Assembly (NCBI RefSeq): GCF_008370685.1
Contig: NZ_VTZU01000073.1
Coordinates: forward strand, 1-32,700
Direction of reading: 5' to 3'
DNA: 32,700 nucleotides
Source of the DNA: Aquimarina sp. RZ0
GTDB taxonomy: Bacteria; Bacteroidota; Bacteroidia; Flavobacteriales; Flavobacteriaceae
Part shown: piece by piece, positions 32,481 through 32,700 of the stretch
How positions within the stretch are numbered: the stretch's first letter is position 1
Layout of the letters: every line of letters starts with the position of its first letter
Notes under the pieces: model-generated
Seen by the model: the letters and a program-made list of their open reading frames with translations, nothing else
Database searches by the model: none
Told to the model about the DNA's origin: nothing
Translations under genes and position numbers: made by a program

Positions 32481-32700
32481 ACATAAATAAAAACTAACCT
32501 ATTCATCATAGTATTATAAAAACTCCTTAATATATTATGACAGGAATTAACTATATTAGAGCTTGTTTAAAAGCCTTACTTCCTGAAAACAAATATTTTA
32601 AGAACCGTGAGCTTACTTCAAATAATTAAAATATCTCGATATTCTCATCATTTGAAGTGTCCTCAGAACCTCAAACTATTGATTTTCAATTTGTATTCTT

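Noticed and set aside
32537..32629. 30-codon plus-strand frame near the right edge
   Set aside because: There is no second copy, motif or clear context; frames of this size are common by chance in AT-rich DNA, unlike the duplicated microproteins.

Overview
The window looks like chromosomal DNA of a marine Bacteroidetes of the family Flavobacteriaceae; an Aquimarina-like organism would fit, but the genus is inference. The support is low GC (about one third by eye), two proteins ending in type IX secretion (T9SS) sorting domains, a Bacteroidetes-type TssD/Hcp tube domain, a bacillithiol-type YpdA oxidoreductase, and starts that mostly lack a strong Shine-Dalgarno sequence. No rRNA, tRNA or CRISPR array was seen.

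Region 1 (1-4700) is accessory. The N-terminus of an IS256-family transposase runs off the left edge. Next, on the minus strand, a type VI secretion TssD tube domain is fused to a GHSLGG lipase. It overlaps by 4 bases a small lipoprotein gene, followed by a secreted MORN-repeat gene; both are immunity candidates. Two plus-strand GNAT genes follow: an AAC(3)-I-like aminoglycoside acetyltransferase and an acetyltransferase broken by an in-frame TAA. A dispersed repeat lies after them.

Region 2 (4700-13900) is mostly housekeeping and stress genes: a BLUF blue-light sensor, rpe and ypdA overlapping by one base, an AraC regulator with a membrane domain preceded by repeated GAACTCATCT sites, an FG-GAP/ASPIC T9SS protein, a Bax-inhibitor-1 membrane protein, an MtfA-like zinc peptidase and a CstB-like persulfide dioxygenase-rhodanese fusion. 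Two inverted-repeat elements (133 and 200 bp) sit between genes.

Region 3 (13900-14830) contains no long genes but holds a cluster of microprotein genes: two 28-codon paralogs that differ almost only at synonymous positions, and a 48-codon relative, closed by a strong bidirectional terminator. This is the least explained part of the window.

Region 4 (14900-32460) reads as one surface-polysaccharide locus. Two paralogous GT2 glycosyltransferases flank it. A plus-strand operon encodes a large polytopic GT-C-like protein, an Ig-like periplasmic protein and a membrane-anchored GH5-like hydrolase. The minus strand encodes a GT4 glycosyltransferase, a STAS protein, a MOP-superfamily flippase and a 1325-residue T9SS protein with Ca-binding and sugar-binding-like modules. 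A TPR plus beta-barrel (YaiO-like) outer-membrane protein closes it. The part list (GT4, MOP transporter, glycosidase, TPR-barrel) resembles Pel export by analogy, and the STAS protein recalls SypA of the Vibrio syp locus. Palindromes precede several of its transcription units.
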